A DNA stretch of 64,000 nt from Pseudomonadota bacterium. Its GTDB lineage: Bacteria; Pseudomonadota; Gammaproteobacteria; UBA9339. Shown here one piece after another: positions 54,298-63,685 of this stretch. The stretch lies in NCBI GenBank assembly GCA_021781615.1, contig JAJXWM010000001.1:98274-162273 (forward strand), written 5' to 3'. Below the pieces are notes generated by a model. That model made no database searches. It saw only the letters and a list, made by a program, of their open reading frames with translations, and had not been told where the DNA came from. The position numbers and the translations under genes are program-made. Every line of letters starts with the position of its first letter. The stretch's first letter is position 1.

Positions 54298-54384
54298 CCT
54301 AAAAAGAGCAGTTGGAACCTCCGGCGAGCGCTTAATATAATGAATCTAAAACGCTCTCGCTACGGTTCCAGCTGCTCTTTTTAC
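54298..54384. repeat. Palindromic double copy of repeat A
   Basis: A type-1 copy forward (54298-54339) followed by a type-2 copy in reverse (54347-54384), giving arms CTAAAAAGAGCAGTTGGAA ... and its complement. The pair can fold into a long hairpin ending in CTGCTCTTTTT, so it may terminate transcription either way. It separates the divergent PQ-loop/hydBAC and hydFE units. A diverged copy (CCTAAATAAAGCAGCTACGA) lies near 54591. The rest of 54210-54733 shows no gene. Confidence 0.8.
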
Positions 54385-54733
54385 GATAATGAAACTTTGC
54401 AATGGTAGCTTATGCGCTGTAAAAAAGCAATGATGCACTTTCCTTTAGTAGACCAGAAAGTTGACCATGAAAAGGATAGCAGCCAGCTATCGACGTTCCA
54501 TTTTTATGGGGTGATATATGAACCTTAATTAAGCATACTACCCCGACATGTTTCGCATAGGCCAAAATAATTTTAGTTTAACCTAAATAAAGCAGCTACG
54601 ACCTGATCTGCTACTATCTAATAATATTTTGAATAATAGTAAATTCAGGTATACTTTACCAAAGATAAATAGATAACCTTATAATAACAATAACTTATGT
54701 CCTGCAACACCCATAATAAGAGGTGCATATATA

Positions 54734-55960
54734 ATGCAACGAGCCCCTAAAAGTTTTCGTTGTCATCTTGGTATTTATGGCCGTCGCAACGTAGGTAAGT
54801 CTAGTTTAATGAATCTAGTTACACGTCAACCGGTTTCTATTGTTTCTAATGAGGCTGGGACAACTACGGACCCAGTTGAAAAAGCAATGGAATTTTTACC
54901 ACTCGGCCCCGTATTATTTATCGATACTGCCGGTATAGATGATAGTGGGGACTTAGGGAAATTACGCGTTGAAAAAACAAAGAAAATATTTGACCGTACC
55001 GATTTAGCAATAATTGTTACTGAAGCAAACATTTGGACTGAGTTTGAAGAAGGAATCTTCCAAGAGTTTAAACAACGAAATATTCCGACGGTTATTATTT
55101 TAAATAAAATTGATCTCCACCCTGTTGATCAAACCATTGTGGAACGTTTTGGTAAAAAATCTTGCATTACAATATCCACGCAAGATCCAACCCATATTGC
55201 ATTATTTAGAAAAGCAATTTTAGAAACAGTACCAGAAGATTTTTTCAATAATCCGATTATTTTGCGGGATCTTTTAGGGCCCAAAGAGATTGCTATTCAG
55301 GTTATGCCGATTGATAAAGAGGCGCCTAAAGGTCGTCTACTTTTGCCACAAGTACAAGCGTTACGTGACTCATTAGACGGCAATGTTATTAGTTTGGTAG
55401 TTAAAGAGAGTGAGCTCCAAGATGCTTTTGATTCTTTAAAAAAACCACCAAAATTAGTAGTTACCGATTCTTCAGTATTTCATTTAATCAAAGATATTGT
55501 GCCAAAAAATATATGGTTAACAAGCTTCTCGATCTTGTATTCACGGTTGAAAGGAGATTTAATTTCGCAAACATTAGGGACCTTGGCTTTAAGAAAACTC
55601 GTTCCAGGAGACAAGGTTCTCATTAGTGAGGCCTGCTCTCATCATCCAATCACTGATGATATCGGGCGGGTGAAAATTCCTCGTTGGCTTAATCAGTATG
55701 TTGGTGGCGAGCTTGATATTACTGTTAAACAGGGTCATGACTTTCCCTCTAATCTTAAAGACTACCGCTTAGTGATCTTGTGTGGTTCATGCATGTTTAA
55801 TCGCCGGGAAATTTTGAGCCGAATTATGTTATGTCATGAAGCAGGGGTCCCCTGTACAAATTATGGCTTAGCAATTGCCTTTTGTTTGAATATGCTAGAG
55901 CGGGTACTTGAACCATTCCCCGCCGCGCTAAAAACTTTAACCTCTAATAGGGACAAATGA
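54734..55960 (+). CDS. hydF: [FeFe]-hydrogenase H-cluster maturation GTPase HydF
   Basis: 408 residues. GTPase domain at the N-terminus with P-loop GRRNVGKSSLMN, switch II DTAGIDDSG and NKID. The C-terminal cluster-binding part has CSHHP (CxHx), ILCGSCMFNRRE (CxxC). HydF is the scaffold on which the 2Fe subcluster is assembled and delivered to HydA. AGAGGTG upstream. Its stop overlaps the hydE start by 4 bases. Confidence 0.96.
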   Translation: MQRAPKSFRCHLGIYGRRNVGKSSLMNLVTRQPVSIVSNEAGTTTDPVEKAMEFLPLGPVLFIDTAGIDDSGDLGKLRVEKTKKIFDRTDLAIIVTEANIWTEFEEGIFQEFKQRNIPTVIILNKIDLHPVDQTIVERFGKKSCITISTQDPTHIALFRKAILETVPEDFFNNPIILRDLLGPKEIAIQVMPIDKEAPKGRLLLPQVQALRDSLDGNVISLVVKESELQDAFDSLKKPPKLVVTDSSVFHLIKDIVPKNIWLTSFSILYSRLKGDLISQTLGTLALRKLVPGDKVLISEACSHHPITDDIGRVKIPRWLNQYVGGELDITVKQGHDFPSNLKDYRLVILCGSCMFNRREILSRIMLCHEAGVPCTNYGLAIAFCLNMLERVLEPFPAALKTLTSNRDK

Positions 55961-57033
55961 AAATTTTGAACGGGGATCTCTCAAAAAAAGATATTGAGAA
56001 TTGGCTGCGTGAAACAGATCCCAAAAAACTCTCAATCCTTTGGGATACGGCAGATGCTCTGCGTCTTAAATACGTTGGTAATACTGTACATTTTCGCGGT
56101 TTATTAGAAATTTCGAACCACTGTATCAGAAAATGTACTTATTGTGGAATAAACAGCGCCTTCCAAACAATTCCCCGTTACCGCATGAGTAAAGAGGAAG
56201 TAATGGCCGGCGTATATAATATTGCTGAACTTGGCTATGGCACCGTGGTTATGCAAGCCGGCGAGGATTATGGTTTAACTAGGGAATTTATTGCCGATAT
56301 TATACAGAGTATTAAAATACATACTTCGCTTGCAGTCACTCTAAGCTTGGGTGAACGTCCCCATGAAGATTTACTAGCATGGAAAAAAGCTGGGGCCGAT
56401 AGATATCTCTTGCGCTTCGAAACCTCTGCACAAAATTTATATAGATTAATTCATCCATCTTTAGGAGCAGCAGAGCCCCTCCTGCAACGTTTTCATATCC
56501 TAAAAAAATTACGTGATCTTGGCTATGAGATTGGCAGTGGGGTAATGATTGGTATTCCGGGGCAAACCTATCAAGTTTTAGCAAATGATATTGATCATTT
56601 TCGTGCGCTTGATTTAGATATGGTTGGTGTTGGCCCTTATATTGCCAGCCCAGAAACAGCCTTGGGCCGTGGATTAATAGAAATACCTGATGTTGGTAAT
56701 GAGCAAGTTCCAGCCAACGAGTTGATGACTTATAAAGCAGTAGCATTGGCGCGGCTAGTTTGCCCTCAAGCCAATATCCCAAGCACCACAGCCTTGGCAA
56801 CTATCAATCGGGTCGATGGTCGTGAACTAGGTTTGAAGCGTGGAGCTAATATTGTAATGCCTAATATAACGCCGACCAAGTACCGAGAACAATATACAAT
56901 ATATCCAAACAAAGCTGGGATAAATGAGAGCGCTCTAGCTTGTGCTACAGCGATCCGTCACCGTATTGAAAAGCTAGGTCGTGAAGCAGGATCTGGCGCC
57001 GGTGGTAGATCTAGGGATGGGAGCATGCCTTGA
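55957..57033 (+). CDS. hydE: [FeFe]-hydrogenase maturation radical SAM enzyme HydE
   Basis: 358 residues. Radical SAM motif CIRKCTYCGI (CxxxCxxC), then GYGTVVMQAGED and the HydE-specific C-terminal RGANIVMPNITPTKYREQY with YPNKAGI. It takes part in making the dithiomethylamine-bearing 2Fe subcluster. Coupled to hydF. The third maturase, HydG, is not in the window. The short C-terminal GSGAGGRSRDGSMP is poorly conserved. Confidence 0.95.
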   Translation: MKILNGDLSKKDIENWLRETDPKKLSILWDTADALRLKYVGNTVHFRGLLEISNHCIRKCTYCGINSAFQTIPRYRMSKEEVMAGVYNIAELGYGTVVMQAGEDYGLTREFIADIIQSIKIHTSLAVTLSLGERPHEDLLAWKKAGADRYLLRFETSAQNLYRLIHPSLGAAEPLLQRFHILKKLRDLGYEIGSGVMIGIPGQTYQVLANDIDHFRALDLDMVGVGPYIASPETALGRGLIEIPDVGNEQVPANELMTYKAVALARLVCPQANIPSTTALATINRVDGRELGLKRGANIVMPNITPTKYREQYTIYPNKAGINESALACATAIRHRIEKLGREAGSGAGGRSRDGSMP

Positions 57034-57132
57034 TGCGCGGCAGGCGCTATGGTATATCCCCATGATAACAGGTTTAACGTAAGTTACCGTTCCTAGTGCA
57101 GTAAATCCAGAAGAGAGACATGGCGGGGCGAT

Positions 57133-57804
57133 CTATTTTTTTGTGGCCATTTTTAAGGATTTTGTTGGGCAAATAGCAATACATTCTTTACACTTCAGGC
57201 AATCATGGTCAGATACAATTCCTTGTTCGCGATTGTTAGTAATACTGATATTCATCGGGCAAACCAGTTCACACAATTTACATGAGCGGCAAGAATTTTT
57301 GTCAATAGTAAGAGGTTGTTGGTCACTTTTTGCAACACTGATGAAAGTGCCAACCGGACAAAAGGCACACCAAGTACGATGGCTAAAAAATGCTCCTAAG
57401 ATTATTCCAATTGTGGTTGTAACTGTGCACATTAGCCAAAAAATATGCCCAAGGTGCTCAATGGTGTATGGAGGGCTGGTGATTTGGATGGTAAAAAAAC
57501 CAAAAAGAAAGATAAAAATCGCCAGGCGGAAATTATTATTTTTTAAAAATGAGGGGATTTTATTATTGCGGCTAAAAATACCCAAAATTCGATCAAAAAA
57601 GGCGCCGCGCGGACAAAAATTTCCGCAAGTAATCCTTCCTTTTTTTAGGCGGATGCTAAGCATGTTTATTAACATGACGACTGGTACTACAAAGGGAAGC
57701 CAGTAGTACTTCCATCCGAAGATGATGGTAATAATAACCACTGGAGCTAATGTCCATTGAAGCCATCTGCGTTTTTTTGTAAAGCTATTGTATGGAGATT
57801 TCAT
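57133..57804 (-). CDS. NapH/CcoG-like membrane ferredoxin
   Basis: 223 residues. Four membrane helices with two cytoplasmic Cys motifs GNFCPRGAFFD and WCAFCPVGTF, then a two-cluster ferredoxin CRSCKLCELVCP and CLKCKECIAICP. Such proteins transfer electrons at the membrane (NapH, MauN, RnfB-like). Its partner is unknown; the location beside the hydrogenase genes may be meaningful. It converges on hydE. Confidence 0.85.
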   Translation of the reverse strand: MKSPYNSFTKKRRWLQWTLAPVVIITIIFGWKYYWLPFVVPVVMLINMLSIRLKKGRITCGNFCPRGAFFDRILGIFSRNNKIPSFLKNNNFRLAIFIFLFGFFTIQITSPPYTIEHLGHIFWLMCTVTTTIGIILGAFFSHRTWCAFCPVGTFISVAKSDQQPLTIDKNSCRSCKLCELVCPMNISITNNREQGIVSDHDCLKCKECIAICPTKSLKMATKK

Positions 57805-57850
57805 AAAAATTTTACTTCTTCGAAGTTATTTTTAATGGTTGCATCTAAAT

Positions 57851-58996
57851 TTAAGCTTTTATTGTTATCTTCGCTCGATATAGTTCATAAGCAATAAAAT
57901 ACATTATTATCATAAAAAGTATAGCATGAAGAAATGAAGCCAACATTAAATTTGGTATTAATTGTGTAATAAAGTGGTAGTAATAGGTTTTAAACGAAAC
58001 CAAACCCGCAGGCTCATTGATTCGGATAAATAAGGTTAAGCGACCAATTATGCCAGAGGTAACGAATATGGTTAGAGCGTTCAAACCGTAAATCTCAAGG
58101 GGTTTAAACCATTTTTGATATTTCCTAATGTCGATTAGCCAATAGCAGCATGAAAATATTGTTAATGCCATACCAGTAGTGAATATTACATACGATGATG
58201 TCCAAAGGCTTTTGTTAATTGGTAGCCAGTTATTTAGTAGTGATCCGAAGCAGATGCACAGAATGCCAGTGATTAACATCCAGGCGGTTTTTGCAAGCTG
58301 AGTTTTTTTAGAGCGTAATGAATGGCCAGTTAAAACTCCAGTGAGTACGGTAGCAACGGCGGTCAAGGTGCTAAAAATTCCTTCTGGATCAAAGCCAGGA
58401 ATAAGTGCTTTGGCATAAGTATGGCCACGAAGTAGGTGGGAATCGATAAACCAGGCCAAATTACCATTTGGTTCTAATATTCCAGCACCAAAATCTGGAA
58501 GCGAAATAAATTTTAAAAGCAGCCAGCTTATGGTCAAAAGAAAGACCGTGCTGACTATTTGCCAAAAAATATTGCTATAAAGAAATATTAGTGAACCGAT
58601 GAGGAAGCAAATGGCGATCCGTTGTAAAACACCAGGGATTCTAATTGTATCCCAACTAAAAGTGTGACCAGGAACTAATCCAAATGGAAAACCGTTAAGA
58701 AATAATCCGATAGCAAATAGTATAAAAGCTCGTCCAAAGACATGGCGGAGTATTTGGCTCCGACTAGCTCCGTGATCCATGCGGTTAGCAAAAGATAGTG
58801 GAATAGCAGCACCCACCACCCAAAGGAAAAAGGGAAATATAAGATCAGCAAAAGTGCAGCCATGCCAGGTGGCATGATGAAGGGCTGGTAACAGATGGTC
58901 CCAAGATCCGGGGTTATTAACGAGAATCATGCCGGCGATAGTAAAGCCACGAAATACATCCAGGGACAATAAGCGATTTTTTGAGTTAGTTTTCAT
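57851..58996 (-). CDS. NagX/HGSNAT-like membrane acyltransferase
   Basis: About 381 residues from ATG 58996 (GTG 59005 is possible). Around ten helices. RLLSLDVFRGFTIAGMILVN and FADLIFPFFLWVVGAAIP are the COG4299 signature shared with heparan-alpha-glucosaminide acetyltransferase. The family moves acetyl groups across membranes onto sugars; the substrate here is unknown. 7-16 bases after coaBC on the same strand, so co-transcribed. Confidence 0.85.
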   Translation of the reverse strand: MKTNSKNRLLSLDVFRGFTIAGMILVNNPGSWDHLLPALHHATWHGCTFADLIFPFFLWVVGAAIPLSFANRMDHGASRSQILRHVFGRAFILFAIGLFLNGFPFGLVPGHTFSWDTIRIPGVLQRIAICFLIGSLIFLYSNIFWQIVSTVFLLTISWLLLKFISLPDFGAGILEPNGNLAWFIDSHLLRGHTYAKALIPGFDPEGIFSTLTAVATVLTGVLTGHSLRSKKTQLAKTAWMLITGILCICFGSLLNNWLPINKSLWTSSYVIFTTGMALTIFSCCYWLIDIRKYQKWFKPLEIYGLNALTIFVTSGIIGRLTLFIRINEPAGLVSFKTYYYHFITQLIPNLMLASFLHAILFMIIMYFIAYELYRAKITIKA

Positions 58997-59011
58997 TTTA
59001 TCCACGAGCGG

Positions 59012-60205
59012 TTACTTTTTGTTTTTTATGGCAGCAAAAATATTTTTAATAATATGTTGCGCCAATTCTTTTTTTGGCATTTTAGGAAATTCTACTGCTT
59101 TGGCATTTTTACGAAGTATCGTTGCGGCATTATCATTACATTCGAAGCCAAGATTTTCTCCGACTTGGTTGGCAATAATCATATCTAGATTTTTCTTAGT
59201 TAATTTCCCCTTGGCATTAGCTACAAGCTTCTCAGTTTCTGCAGCAAAACCAATGGTAAATGGTTTTTTCTTTAAAGAGGCAACTGCCGATAAAATATCA
59301 GGAGTACGTTTTAGGTCAATGGAAAGTTTTTCTATCCCTCTTTTTATTTTGTGCGGCTTGCTATTGAGTGGTTGATAGTCAGCAACTGCCGCAGCCCCGA
59401 TAAAAATATGACAATTTTTAACCTCTTTTATTGTTGCTCGATACATTTCTTCTGCGGTTTGGATGTTAATCCTTTTTATTTTTTTAGGGCAATCAAGTGC
59501 TGTTGGCCCGCTGATTAAAGTTACTTCAGCGCCAGCTTCTAAAGCGGCCTCCGCCAAAGCATAACCCATTTTGCCCGAGCTGTAATTACTGATATAGCGC
59601 ACCGGGTCGATATTTTCTCTGGTTGGGCCGGCAGTGATAACAATCTTTTTCCCATTAAGTATTTGGGAGGAAAATAAGCTTGGTATTGATTCTAGGATTT
59701 GTCGAGGCTCAAGCATTCTGCCAAGTCCAATTTCACCACATGCTTGTGTTCCTGTTGCTGGTCCGAAGACTAAATTTTTTCTTCTTTTTAAAGCCGCAAT
59801 ATTTTCTTGGGTAATAGCTGCCCCCCACATCTCTTTATTCATCGCGGGGGCGATTGCAATTGGTGCGGTGGTTGCAAGACAAACGGTTGTAAGTAAATCA
59901 TCGGCAATACCATGCGCCAATTTTGCGATAAAATTAGCGGTTGCTGGGGCAACGACAACAGCGTCGGCCCAGCGTGCAATCGCAATATGTTCAAGATCAT
60001 TTTGAAAATGTTGTTTAAACATCTCAGTATAAACAGTATCTCCCGATAAAGTTTGCATGGTTAGTGGTGTGATAAATTCTTCAGCATTTTTGGTCATTAC
60101 GACGCGAACTTTTGCGCCAGCATTTCGTAGGCCTCTTACGAGCTCAGCAGTTTTATAGGCCGCAATGCCGCCGGTTATCCCAACAATAATGTTTTTATTT
60201 ATCAT
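59012..60205 (-). CDS. coaBC: Bifunctional phosphopantothenoylcysteine decarboxylase/ligase CoaBC
   Basis: 397 residues. N-terminal flavin decarboxylase (GITGGIAAYKTAELVR, PATANFIAKLAHG, APAMNKEMW) and C-terminal ligase (TAGPTRENIDPVRYISN, SSGKMGYALAEAA). It performs two steps of coenzyme A synthesis. Upstream of the NagX-like gene. Confidence 0.97.
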   Translation of the reverse strand: MINKNIIVGITGGIAAYKTAELVRGLRNAGAKVRVVMTKNAEEFITPLTMQTLSGDTVYTEMFKQHFQNDLEHIAIARWADAVVVAPATANFIAKLAHGIADDLLTTVCLATTAPIAIAPAMNKEMWGAAITQENIAALKRRKNLVFGPATGTQACGEIGLGRMLEPRQILESIPSLFSSQILNGKKIVITAGPTRENIDPVRYISNYSSGKMGYALAEAALEAGAEVTLISGPTALDCPKKIKRINIQTAEEMYRATIKEVKNCHIFIGAAAVADYQPLNSKPHKIKRGIEKLSIDLKRTPDILSAVASLKKKPFTIGFAAETEKLVANAKGKLTKKNLDMIIANQVGENLGFECNDNAATILRKNAKAVEFPKMPKKELAQHIIKNIFAAIKNKK

Positions 60206-60298
60206 ATCTATCTTGCCTAGTGCTGATATTGGTTTTTTGAGCGTTTTGTAGATTAAATTTTAGTCTATTGTGGAACATTGTTAACAAAATATCAATTC

Positions 60299-61531
60299 TC
60301 AATCATCAACAGTTTTAAACGTTATAGTGCTAATGATGGTTAAAGTGGCGAGCCCTATAAATAGCCATACTAGATAACTTGGATTTTTTTGTATACCATA
60401 AATATAATTTATAACCAGAGGTAGAAGAGCGGCAATGGTATGCGTAATATTATAACTAAAAGCGGTGCCGGTGTATCTAATTACCGTTTGAAAAGCGCGT
60501 GGTAGAAGCACAAAATAACTGGCGGCCATAATGGCAGTTACCACCTGGTTGAATATCATAAAAGTAAATAGGGTCCAGGGCGCTCCAGTTTGCAATAAAG
60601 AAAAAACCGGGAAACTGAAAAGGATCATGACCAAAGCAGCGCTGATAATTAAAAATTTCTTACTAATAAAGTCAGCAGCCCATCCGAATATTGGAATCAT
60701 TGTTGCTGATGCTAGATAACCTATAGTCATGGTCGAATAAATGTCGGCAAAAGAGAAATGGTAAAAGTTGTGTAAATAGGTTGGAAAAATTAGTTTGAGA
60801 TTTATCAGGCACGCTGGAAATAGCAGCACTCCCATGACACTAAAAACTGAGCGCAAATGATTTTTAACTACGGTTTTGGTTATCTTGGTATGGGTTTTTT
60901 TTGTAGTTAAAAATTCGGGGGTTTCAGGGAGATGTTTACGAATGTAAAACCCTAGTATGGCCAAACATCCTCCCAGCAAAAAAGGAATTCTAAATCCCCA
61001 GGCAAGTAGTTCGGTTTCAGTAAGGGTTTTAGTAAGCAGCCAAGTAACGCCAGAACCCATTGCCACCCCTAAACCAATAGCTGCGACCATAAAACCAAAG
61101 TGGAGTCCATGTTTTTTTTTATCAATATGTTCTGAAAGGAGCGTTAGAGCCCCTGGTATTTCTGCGCCGTAAACTAGCCCCTGGATGATACGGCAAGCGC
61201 TAAAAAGGATCGTTGCGGTTAGCCCCCAGGTAGCATAAGTCGGCATTATGCCCATTAAAGAGGTTGCTAACGCCATCCAGAGCAAAGTAGTTGCAAAAAC
61301 CTTTTTCCTGCCAAAGCGATCACCGATTATCCCGAGAATAACTCCGCCAAGAGGGCGGACTACGTAGCTAAGGGCAAATACTCCGAAAGTAGCAAAGAGC
61401 GCGGTTACCTGATTGGTGCTTGGAAAGAATTGTTGACTGATGAAACTGGCAAGCAGGCTATAAATGATAAAATCATAGTATTCTAAGCAGGAGCCAAGGC
61501 TGGCAAGAAAAGTAATTTTATACCGCTTCAT
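60299..61531 (-). CDS. MFS transporter, metabolite:H+ symporter (ProP/MHS) type
   Basis: 410 residues with 12 helices. SLGSCLEYYDFIIYSLLASF, RPLGGVILGIIGDRFGRKK and RIIQGLVYGAEIPGA are the MHS sub-family hallmarks. Related proteins import osmolytes, dicarboxylates or, in intracellular bacteria, host metabolites. The substrate is not readable. Monocistronic, divergent from fhs. Confidence 0.88.
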   Translation of the reverse strand: MKRYKITFLASLGSCLEYYDFIIYSLLASFISQQFFPSTNQVTALFATFGVFALSYVVRPLGGVILGIIGDRFGRKKVFATTLLWMALATSLMGIMPTYATWGLTATILFSACRIIQGLVYGAEIPGALTLLSEHIDKKKHGLHFGFMVAAIGLGVAMGSGVTWLLTKTLTETELLAWGFRIPFLLGGCLAILGFYIRKHLPETPEFLTTKKTHTKITKTVVKNHLRSVFSVMGVLLFPACLINLKLIFPTYLHNFYHFSFADIYSTMTIGYLASATMIPIFGWAADFISKKFLIISAALVMILFSFPVFSLLQTGAPWTLFTFMIFNQVVTAIMAASYFVLLPRAFQTVIRYTGTAFSYNITHTIAALLPLVINYIYGIQKNPSYLVWLFIGLATLTIISTITFKTVDD

Positions 61532-61708
61532 TTTTATTATTAATTTATGAGGCTAAAAAAGTTGTAATCCTAACACAAAAAAGCGATTTCATTAACTTGA
61601 ATTACAGCAACTTGATTATACTGGTAATATTTTTTAGATGAATTTTTATTGCTAATTCTATAAATTTTATTTGAATTTGTAGGCAAAGATACATTACAAT
61701 CGTGCACG

Positions 61709-61933
61709 ATTTTTGCTGGTGTTGGTGGTTATATTCTAAATTCAATACTCGATTAGAGTTAGGAGATAGTTACGACCGTATTACCAGATCCAAAGTTTCA
61801 ATTTAGCTTCACCTTCTGTGAATGTCTTAATACGATTTCGTGCTGATTTTTTTCGTGTTGGCGGTTACCTTCTAAATTTAGAGGTTATAATTGAGGAGAT
61901 AGTTATGGCAGTGTTACCAGATCCAAAGTCTCA
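61709..61933 (+). repeat. Tandem duplication covering the fhs leader and first codons
   Basis: 61709-61800 and 61845-61933 are diverged copies. Shared blocks include TTCTAAATT, AGGAGATAGTTA and ACCAGATCCAAAG. The second copy holds the real ribosome-binding site and ATG of fhs; in the first the ATG has become ACG and the frame soon stops. The rest of the 61532-61904 gap shows no gene. Confidence 0.8.
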
Positions 61934-63674
61934 TGCAGATTGGGAAATAGCGCAAGCAGCAGAATTGCAGATGAAATCGATTTATAGTTTGGCAGATGAG
62001 TTGGGTATTTTAAAAGATGAGTTGTTGCCACACGGGAACTATATCGCTAAAGTAGATTATCAAAGAGTTCTTGCAAGACTTAAGACAAAATCTGATGCAA
62101 AGTATATTGATGTTACCGCAATTAATCCTACTCCACTTGGGGAAGGTAAATCTACTACCACTATTGGCTTGGTTCAAGGATTAGCAAAACGTAATAAGAA
62201 ATCTATTGCGACGCTACGGCAGCCATCTGGTGGTCCAACTATGAATATTAAAGGATCGGCTGCGGGCGGTGGTTTATCACAAGTTATTCCACTGACCCCT
62301 TTTTCTTTGGGATTAACTGGTGACATTAATGCCATTATGAACGCGCATAATTTGGCAATGGTCGCTTTAACTTCGCGGATGCAGCATGAATTTAATTATG
62401 ATGACGCAGAACTTGCCAAAAAGAAATTACGTCGTCTTGATATTGATCCACACAATATTCAATTTAAGTGGATTATCGATTTTTGCGCGCAAGCTTTACG
62501 TAAAATGATTATTGGTATCGGCGGCAAAATGGAAGGTTTTATGATGGAATCCGGTTTTGCTATAGCTGTTTCCTCAGAAATTATGGCGATTTTGGCTTTG
62601 GCTTCTGATCTCAAAGATTTCCGACAAAGAATGGGAAAGATTGTTGTTGCCTACGATAAAAATGGCACGCCGGTAACTACTGCTGATCTTGAGGTTGATG
62701 GTGCAATGACCGCGTGGATGTTAGACGCGCTAAATCCCAATCTTTTACAAACTGTTGAAGGGCAACCAGTGTTTGTTCACGCTGGGCCATTTGCCAATAT
62801 TGCTATTGGACAATCTTCAATTATTGGTGACCGACTTGCCGCTAAACTTGGTGATTATTTGGTTACCGAATCTGGGTTCGGCGCTGATATTGGTTTTGAA
62901 AAATTCTGGAATTTGAAATGTCGCTATTCAGGAATGAAACCTAACGCAGCGGTTATTGTTGCTACTATTCGTGCTCTCAAGTGTCATGGTGGTGCTCCCA
63001 ATCCAGTTCCTGGTCGTCCAATTCCTGAAGAGTATAAAACCGAAAATGTGGGTTGGGTAGAGAAAGGTTGCGAAAACTTAATTCACCATATTAACACCGT
63101 TAAACAGGCTGGAATTAACCCGGTGGTTTGTCTTAACGCTTTTAACGGGGACACCAAAAACGAGGTTATGGCCGTGAGGCGTATGGTAGAAGCAACTGGA
63201 GCAAGAATTGCCGAGTCGCATCATTGGGAAAAGGGTGGTGAAGGTGCTTTAGACTTGGCAGACGCGGTAATTGATGCTTGCAACGAGAAGAATGATTTCA
63301 AATTCCTCTATGAACTAGACCTGCCGATGAGCCATCGTATCGAGCTAATTGCTAAGCAAGTCTACGGTGCTGATGGGGTAGATTATGCCGAAGATGCGCG
63401 TAAAAAGCTAAAATCAATTGAAGCCGATCCCGAGCTTAGTAAGCTCGGTACTTGTATGGTTAAAACCCATTTGAGCGTTACTGACGATCCGAATAAGAAG
63501 GGTGTGCCGCGTGGTTGGCGATTATTTATTCGTGACTTCTTAATTTATAAAGGTGCTGGTTTTGTTTGTCCCGTTGCTGGCGCAATCAAATTGATGCCAG
63601 GGACTTCATCTGATCCAGCGTACCGTCGAATTGATGTGGATGTTAATACGGGGAAGGTGACTGGATTATTTTAG
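61905..63674 (+). CDS. fhs: Formate-tetrahydrofolate ligase
   Basis: 589 residues from ATG 61905, chosen for the GAGGAG upstream and the leader duplication; the frame extends to 61818 without function. [20 protein letters not shown] (P-loop), [19 protein letters not shown] and [12 protein letters not shown] are conserved. Normal length is 555-590. It joins formate to tetrahydrofolate with ATP, or runs in reverse for ATP. gcvT follows after 11 bases. Confidence 0.95.
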   Translation: MAVLPDPKSHADWEIAQAAELQMKSIYSLADELGILKDELLPHGNYIAKVDYQRVLARLKTKSDAKYIDVTAINPTPLGEGKSTTTIGLVQGLAKRNKKSIATLRQPSGGPTMNIKGSAAGGGLSQVIPLTPFSLGLTGDINAIMNAHNLAMVALTSRMQHEFNYDDAELAKKKLRRLDIDPHNIQFKWIIDFCAQALRKMIIGIGGKMEGFMMESGFAIAVSSEIMAILALASDLKDFRQRMGKIVVAYDKNGTPVTTADLEVDGAMTAWMLDALNPNLLQTVEGQPVFVHAGPFANIAIGQSSIIGDRLAAKLGDYLVTESGFGADIGFEKFWNLKCRYSGMKPNAAVIVATIRALKCHGGAPNPVPGRPIPEEYKTENVGWVEKGCENLIHHINTVKQAGINPVVCLNAFNGDTKNEVMAVRRMVEATGARIAESHHWEKGGEGALDLADAVIDACNEKNDFKFLYELDLPMSHRIELIAKQVYGADGVDYAEDARKKLKSIEADPELSKLGTCMVKTHLSVTDDPNKKGVPRGWRLFIRDFLIYKGAGFVCPVAGAIKLMPGTSSDPAYRRIDVDVNTGKVTGLF

Positions 63675-63685
63675 AGGAGGATGCT

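Noticed and set aside
54589..54680. Promoter TTGAAT-15-TATACT before hydF
   Set aside because: The 15-base spacer is short and the region overlaps a diverged repeat A copy; too weak to call as a feature.
61532..61904. Possible riboswitch before the fhs-gcvT operon
   Set aside because: I could not recognise a glycine or tetrahydrofolate aptamer core; the structure seen is a tandem duplication of the leader.
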